DNA of 64,000 nucleotides, from NCBI GenBank assembly GCA_944390725.1, contig CALXQU010000006.1, positions 62,001 to 126,000 of the forward strand. Reading direction: 5' to 3'. The translations under genes and the position numbers were made by a program. The number at the start of each line of letters is the position of its first letter. The stretch's first letter is position 1. The notes beneath the pieces were generated by a model. The model saw only the letters and a list, made by a program, of their open reading frames with translations. It was not told the origin of the DNA and did not search any database. Shown piece by piece: positions 60,034-64,000 of this stretch. Origin of the DNA: an uncultured Spirochaetaceae bacterium. Its GTDB lineage: Bacteria; Spirochaetota; Spirochaetia; Sphaerochaetales; Sphaerochaetaceae.

Positions 60034-60809
60034 GGAAGATAGCCGTAATCGCCTTATGCATAGCGCTGATGATGTCGTCATGCGCGAAGGAAGAGGAGGG
60101 TGACCTCCTCTCGAAGATAGAGGACAGGGGGACGATCATCGTCGCCATGGAAGGCACATGGGCGCCCTGGACATACCATGATGAGGAGAACAGGCTCGTC
60201 GGCTATGATACTGAGGTCGCGGCAGGGATCGCTGAGTATCTCGGCGTGGTCCCCGAGTACGTCGAAGGGGAATGGGACGGCCTTCTGGCAGGGCTTGATG
60301 CCGGCCGGTATGATATCATGGCGAACGGGGTGGATGTCACTCCGGCAAGGGCGGAGGCCTATGATTTCTCCATTCCCTATGCCTATAACCGCACCGCGGT
60401 GATCACCCGTACCGACAGCACGATCGACAGCATGGATGACCTGAAGGGCCTCAATACCGCCAATACCATCTCCAGCACGTATGCGGAGATTGCCGAATCC
60501 TATGGCGCGAACGTCACCGGCGTCGATGACCTCAACCAGACATTCGAGCTCCTGCGCACCGGCAGGATCGATGCGACGCTCAATGCCGAGGTCACCTACT
60601 ATGACTACATGAAGGCCCATCCCGATGCGCCCTTCAAGATCGCCTGCCTCGACGACACGGTCCATGAGGTCGCCATACCCGTACGGAAGGGCGAGGATAC
60701 GGCAGCGCTACTTGCGAAGATAAATGAGGCGATAGAGGCCATGGCGGAGAGCGGCGAGCTTTCCAGGCTCTCGGTCAGGTATTTCGGTACCGATATCTCG
60801 AAGAGGTGA
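60030..60809 (+). CDS. Amino-acid ABC transporter substrate-binding lipoprotein
   Basis: 259 residues starting at TTG (60030), overlapping the permease stop (TTGA) with GGAGGAAGG upstream. Lipoprotein signal ends MMSSC. SBP family 3 pattern: WAPWTYHDEENRLVGYDTEVAAGIAEYLG, DIMANGVDVTPARAEAYDFSIPY, and LTVRYFG-like end. Binds a polar amino acid. In a two-gene operon lacking an ATPase. Confidence 0.88.
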   Translation: MRKIAVIALCIALMMSSCAKEEEGDLLSKIEDRGTIIVAMEGTWAPWTYHDEENRLVGYDTEVAAGIAEYLGVVPEYVEGEWDGLLAGLDAGRYDIMANGVDVTPARAEAYDFSIPYAYNRTAVITRTDSTIDSMDDLKGLNTANTISSTYAEIAESYGANVTGVDDLNQTFELLRTGRIDATLNAEVTYYDYMKAHPDAPFKIACLDDTVHEVAIPVRKGEDTAALLAKINEAIEAMAESGELSRLSVRYFGTDISKR

Positions 60810-60813
60810 GGCA

Positions 60814-62283
60814 TTGGAGCATAGTCCGGGAGGAAGGGTATATATAGCCATCGACCTCAAGTCGTTCTATGCCTCGGTCGAATGCTCCATCCGCAAGCTC
60901 GATCCCCTCGACACCAATCTCGTCGTGGCAGATCCATCACGCACGGACAAGACCATCTGCCTTGCCATCTCGCCATCGCTGAAGCGCTATGGCATCCCCG
61001 GCAGGGCCAGGCTGTTCGAGGTCAGGCAGCGGGTGGCGGAAGCCAACAGGGCCCGCTCTGCCTCCTGCCATATCGGCTCATCATCATGCATCGCCTCCGA
61101 GCTTGATGCCGATCCGTCGCTCGCGGTTGATTTCATCATCGCGCCGCCGCAGATGGCGCTGTACCTCAAGGTCAGCGCCAGGATCTATCAGGTCTATCTG
61201 AGGTATATCGCTCCTGAGGATATCCATGTGTATTCGATCGATGAGGTCTTCATCGATGCGACCGATTACCTCAGGGCGGCATCGGCCACGCCAAGGGAGC
61301 TTGCGCTGAGGATGGTGCGCGACGTGCTGGCGGAGACCGGCATAACGGCGACTGTCGGCATCGGCACCAATCTCTACCTTGCCAAGGTCGCCATGGATAT
61401 ACAGGCGAAGCATATGAAGCCTGATGGCGATGGGGTGCGCATCGCTGAGCTCGATGAGATGGAATACAGGCGCAGCCTGTGGACGCACCGCCCGCTGACT
61501 GACTTCTGGCGCGTCGGGCGCGGCTATGCCAGGAAGCTGGAGGAGCACCGGATCTATACGATGGGCGATGTGGCAAGATGCTCCGTAAGCCATGAGGATC
61601 TGCTATACAGGCTCTTCGGCGTCAATGCCGAGCTGCTGATTGACCATGCCTGGGGCTGGGAACCCTGCACGGTCAGGGATATCAAGGAGTATAGGCCGCG
61701 CGCAAGCAGCATCGGCTCTGGCCAGGTCCTGCAGGAGCCGTATCCGGCTGCCAAGGCAAGGCTGGTGGTGCGCGAGATGGCGGACAGCCTCTCGCTCAGC
61801 CTCGTGGAGAAGGGGCTTGCCACCGACCAGATAGTGCTTACTGTCGGCTATGACATAGAGAACGTCCGTTCCGGAAGCTATCTCGGCGAGACGAAGACTG
61901 ACTTCTACGGCAGGGAAGTGCCGCGCCATGGGCATGGCAGCCTCTCCCTCGGCCGCTGCACCTCCTCTTCCCGCACGATAATGGAAGCCGCTTCCGCGCT
62001 CTTCGACAAGGCTGTGGATAGCAGCCTCCTTGTCAGGAGGATCTATCTCTACGCGAACCATGTGGTCCGGGAGGATGATGCCGCCGCCCAGGGCAGGCAG
62101 CCTGACCTCTTCGAGGCAGGAGGCGATGACGCGCCTGATGCGCTCCGGGAGCGGAAGCTACAGGATGCCGCGATAGCCATCAAGAAGCGCTTCGGCAGGA
62201 ATGCCATCCTCCGCGGCATGGACCTCGAGGAAGGGGCGACGCAGAGGGAGCGCAACAGCCAGATAGGGGGACATAAGGCATGA
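60814..62283 (+). CDS. Y-family DNA polymerase (UmuC/UvrX-like)
   Basis: 489 residues starting at TTG with GAGGTGAGG upstream. Catalytic acidic residues in AIDLKSFYASVE and YSIDEVFID; the helix-hairpin-helix region follows at about 220-245. The form with a long finger (DPSRTDKTICLAISPSLKRYG) matches the Bacillus YqjW/UvrX branch, usually linked to a YolD partner, which follows here with a 4-bp overlap. Translesion synthesis after DNA damage. I see no clear LexA box. Confidence 0.9.
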   Translation: MEHSPGGRVYIAIDLKSFYASVECSIRKLDPLDTNLVVADPSRTDKTICLAISPSLKRYGIPGRARLFEVRQRVAEANRARSASCHIGSSSCIASELDADPSLAVDFIIAPPQMALYLKVSARIYQVYLRYIAPEDIHVYSIDEVFIDATDYLRAASATPRELALRMVRDVLAETGITATVGIGTNLYLAKVAMDIQAKHMKPDGDGVRIAELDEMEYRRSLWTHRPLTDFWRVGRGYARKLEEHRIYTMGDVARCSVSHEDLLYRLFGVNAELLIDHAWGWEPCTVRDIKEYRPRASSIGSGQVLQEPYPAAKARLVVREMADSLSLSLVEKGLATDQIVLTVGYDIENVRSGSYLGETKTDFYGREVPRHGHGSLSLGRCTSSSRTIMEAASALFDKAVDSSLLVRRIYLYANHVVREDDAAAQGRQPDLFEAGGDDAPDALRERKLQDAAIAIKKRFGRNAILRGMDLEEGATQRERNSQIGGHKA

Positions 62284-62669
62284 CAGGGCCATATGATGAC
62301 ATCATCGGCATGGAGCATCATGTGTCGCAGAGGCATCCGCGTATGGGCAGGCTTGACCGCGCGGCCCAGTTCTCCCCGTTCGCGGCGCTCTCAGGCTATG
62401 AGGAGGCTATCGAGGAAGCGGCAAGGCTTACAGAGAGGCGGCCCATCCTCTCCGAGGATGCCAGGGCAGCGCTCGATGAGGCGCTCTCATCCGCCGCCCA
62501 GGGCGATGAGGTCAGCATCACGTATTTCCGCGAGGACAGCCGCAAGAGCGGCGGGAGCTGCATCACCGTCAGGGCGCGGATCTGCAGGATAGACAGCGCC
62601 TCGCGCCTCATCATGCTTTCAGGAGGCATCTCCGTGCCGTTCGGCGATGTGCTGGATATCAGGCAGTGA
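62280..62669 (+). CDS. YolD-like protein
   Basis: 129 residues. N-terminal MGRLDRAAQFSPFAALSGYEEAIEEA is the YolD-family hallmark. YolD-type proteins are thought to work with UmuC-like polymerases where UmuD is missing. The C-terminal part (ARICRIDSASRLIMLSGGISVPFGDVLDIR) is a small beta domain as in relatives. The start overlaps the polymerase stop; the end overlaps the convergent MATE gene by 11 bp. Confidence 0.87.
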   Translation: MTGPYDDIIGMEHHVSQRHPRMGRLDRAAQFSPFAALSGYEEAIEEAARLTERRPILSEDARAALDEALSSAAQGDEVSITYFREDSRKSGGSCITVRARICRIDSASRLIMLSGGISVPFGDVLDIRQ

Positions 62670-64000
62670 CCCTTCTCTTCCTCTCGCCGTAGATATCGCC
62701 CTTCGCGTAGTAGATGAGGAAGAGCAGCGCCGAGATGACCCATGTGATCGGATAGGATGCGAGCACCCCGAAGAGCGTGGGCATGATGAACGGCACTATG
62801 AGTATCCAGATGATCCTCAGCACGCATACGCCGAAGATGAGGATCACTGTCGGCACGAAGGACTTGCCGGCACCGCGTATCGCGCCGGAAAGGAGCTCTA
62901 TCGGCACGAATGAGATGAACCATGGCGCGATCTGCATGATGATGTCCACCCCGATATCTATGACGGCCCTGTCCGTTGTGAAGAGCAGGAGGCCGTAGTT
63001 GCCGTAGAGGAGGTATATGGCAGTGAGGAAGATGGTCGTGCCCGATGCCATCGCCAGGCATACCTTGACGCCCTTGCGCGCCCTGTCTATCCTGCCGGCC
63101 CCGAAGTTCTGCCCGACGAAGGTGGTGATGGCAAGGCCGAATGCGTTCACGATCATCCAGTAGCACTGGTCAAGCTTGGAGTAGGCGGCCCATGCGGCTG
63201 CGGTATCTGTGCCGAAGCTGTTGATCGATGCCTGGATGATGAGGTTGCTTATCGTATACATGATGCTCTGGATGCCTGCCGGGATGCCGATGATGAGCAT
63301 GTTCCTGAGAAGCGGCAGGTCGAACCTTATGAGGCGGAACTCAAGCCTGGTCGCATCCTTCTTCCTCCTGAGCGTGATGACGACAAGGAGGACGGAGACT
63401 GCCTGCGATATCACGGTGGCGTAGGCCGCGCCTTCGACGCCCATGCCGAAGCCTCCTACGAAGAGGAGGTCCAGCACGATGTTCGTCACGCAGCCGGCCA
63501 TGAGGAAGAGGAACGGGCTCCTGCTGTCCCCGATGGCCCTGAATACGCCTGCGCCCATATTGTAGACGACTACGAATACCGAGCCTGCGAAGTAGATGTT
63601 GATGTACCGTATCGCCAGCGGCAGGATATCGTCAGGGGTGCCTATCGCTACCAGGAGCATCTCCGAGGTCAGGAGTCCGATGGCCGTGATCGCTATGGCC
63701 CCTGCGATGGAGAGGGCGAACGCGGTATGTATGGACTTGGAGATCTTCTCATCGTCCCTGGCGCCGAAGTGCTGGGATATCACGACGGTAGCGCCTGCCG
63801 AGAGGCCCGTGAAGAAGCCTATCAGCAGGTTGATTACGGTGCCTGTCCCTCCGCCGACAGCGGCGAGGGCCTGCTTGCCCAGGAACTGGCCGACGACTAC
63901 CGCATCGACGGTATTGTAGAGCTGCTGGAAGAACGTCCCGAGGAGGATCGGGATGAAGAATCTCAGCAGCTGCTTCCAGATTACGCCTTCCGTAATCGAG
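62659..64000 (-). CDS. MATE family efflux transporter (5' end beyond window)
   Basis: About 447 residues are visible, reading in from the right edge at SITEGVIWKQLLRFFIPILL and continuing with FFQQLYNTVDAVVVGQFLGKQALAAVGGG. Only a short N-terminus is missing. Two-half MATE layout with the second-half motif IGIPAGIQSIMYTISNLIIQASINSFG. Third MATE pump of the window. An internal ATG at 63783 is not the start, since the family begins well upstream of it. Confidence 0.9.
   Translation of the reverse strand, partial: SITEGVIWKQLLRFFIPILLGTFFQQLYNTVDAVVVGQFLGKQALAAVGGGTGTVINLLIGFFTGLSAGATVVISQHFGARDDEKISKSIHTAFALSIAGAIAITAIGLLTSEMLLVAIGTPDDILPLAIRYINIYFAGSVFVVVYNMGAGVFRAIGDSRSPFLFLMAGCVTNIVLDLLFVGGFGMGVEGAAYATVISQAVSVLLVVITLRRKKDATRLEFRLIRFDLPLLRNMLIIGIPAGIQSIMYTISNLIIQASINSFGTDTAAAWAAYSKLDQCYWMIVNAFGLAITTFVGQNFGAGRIDRARKGVKVCLAMASGTTIFLTAIYLLYGNYGLLLFTTDRAVIDIGVDIIMQIAPWFISFVPIELLSGAIRGAGKSFVPTVILIFGVCVLRIIWILIVPFIMPTLFGVLASYPITWVISALLFLIYYAKGDIYGERKRRVTA

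Noticed and set aside
62659..63783. MATE gene starting at ATG 63783
   Set aside because: The same frame stays open to the window edge and encodes the normal N-terminal MATE helices, so the start is outside the window.
1..64000. CRISPR array
   Set aside because: I looked for regularly spaced direct repeats on both strands and saw none; IscB is the only Cas9-related gene and has no array.

Overview
The window is GC-rich bacterial chromosome, most likely from a host-associated spirochaete (Sphaerochaeta-like). Three things point there: an EF-G of the type shared by spirochaetes and mitochondria, a CarD regulator with other short spirochaete-like proteins around it, and a Gram-negative envelope (lipoproteins, an outer-membrane barrel). 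Rubrerythrin/rubredoxin, an Fe-S radical SAM enzyme and L-cysteine desulfidase suggest an anaerobe. The species assignment is inference.

Layout. 0-3 kb: end of an unknown gene, then an SsuABC/TauABC-type importer. 3.3-10.9 kb: a tightly overlapped operon with a LacI regulator, phosphofructokinase, a NagB-like isomerase, NagA, class II aldolase, triosephosphate isomerase and a LarA-like protein. Together these would carry an N-acetylated hexosamine phosphate to triose phosphates. 11-20.7 kb: surface and periplasmic functions (S41 peptidase lipoprotein, barrel protein, caspase-like lipoprotein, MATE pump, dipeptidase, serine hydrolase) and two redox enzymes. 20.8-26.3 kb: a two-component system with a PepSY protein, then an ArsR-controlled metal-export operon (separate HMA protein plus P1B ATPase). 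26.4-27.8 kb: cysteine desulfidase and tRNA-Ile(CAT).

27.8-34.9 kb, directly behind the tRNA, is a more AT-rich accessory island. It holds two toxin-antitoxin pairs, a YdeI-like protein, a TetR regulator, a DUF1266 protein, a DUF4143 ATPase, two broken genes and four copies of a hairpin repeat. 35-45 kb: HU, an ammonium channel fused to a P-II domain, a Fic protein with an array of GATAATAA sites in front of it, a radical SAM protein, cardiolipin synthase, MscS and a MerR/MATE module.

45.3-48.2 kb carries the most striking item. A complete IscB nuclease and its upstream structured RNA (an OMEGA system) are inserted exactly between a rubrerythrin-like gene and its usual Fe-S partner gene. A Fur/PerR-like box lies upstream of the pair. 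48.3-64 kb: a large membrane protein, a sodium-solute symporter, thioredoxin, HIT protein, EF-G, IspD/IspF, CarD, an amino-acid ABC importer without an ATPase gene, a Y-family polymerase with a YolD-like partner, and a MATE pump cut by the window edge.
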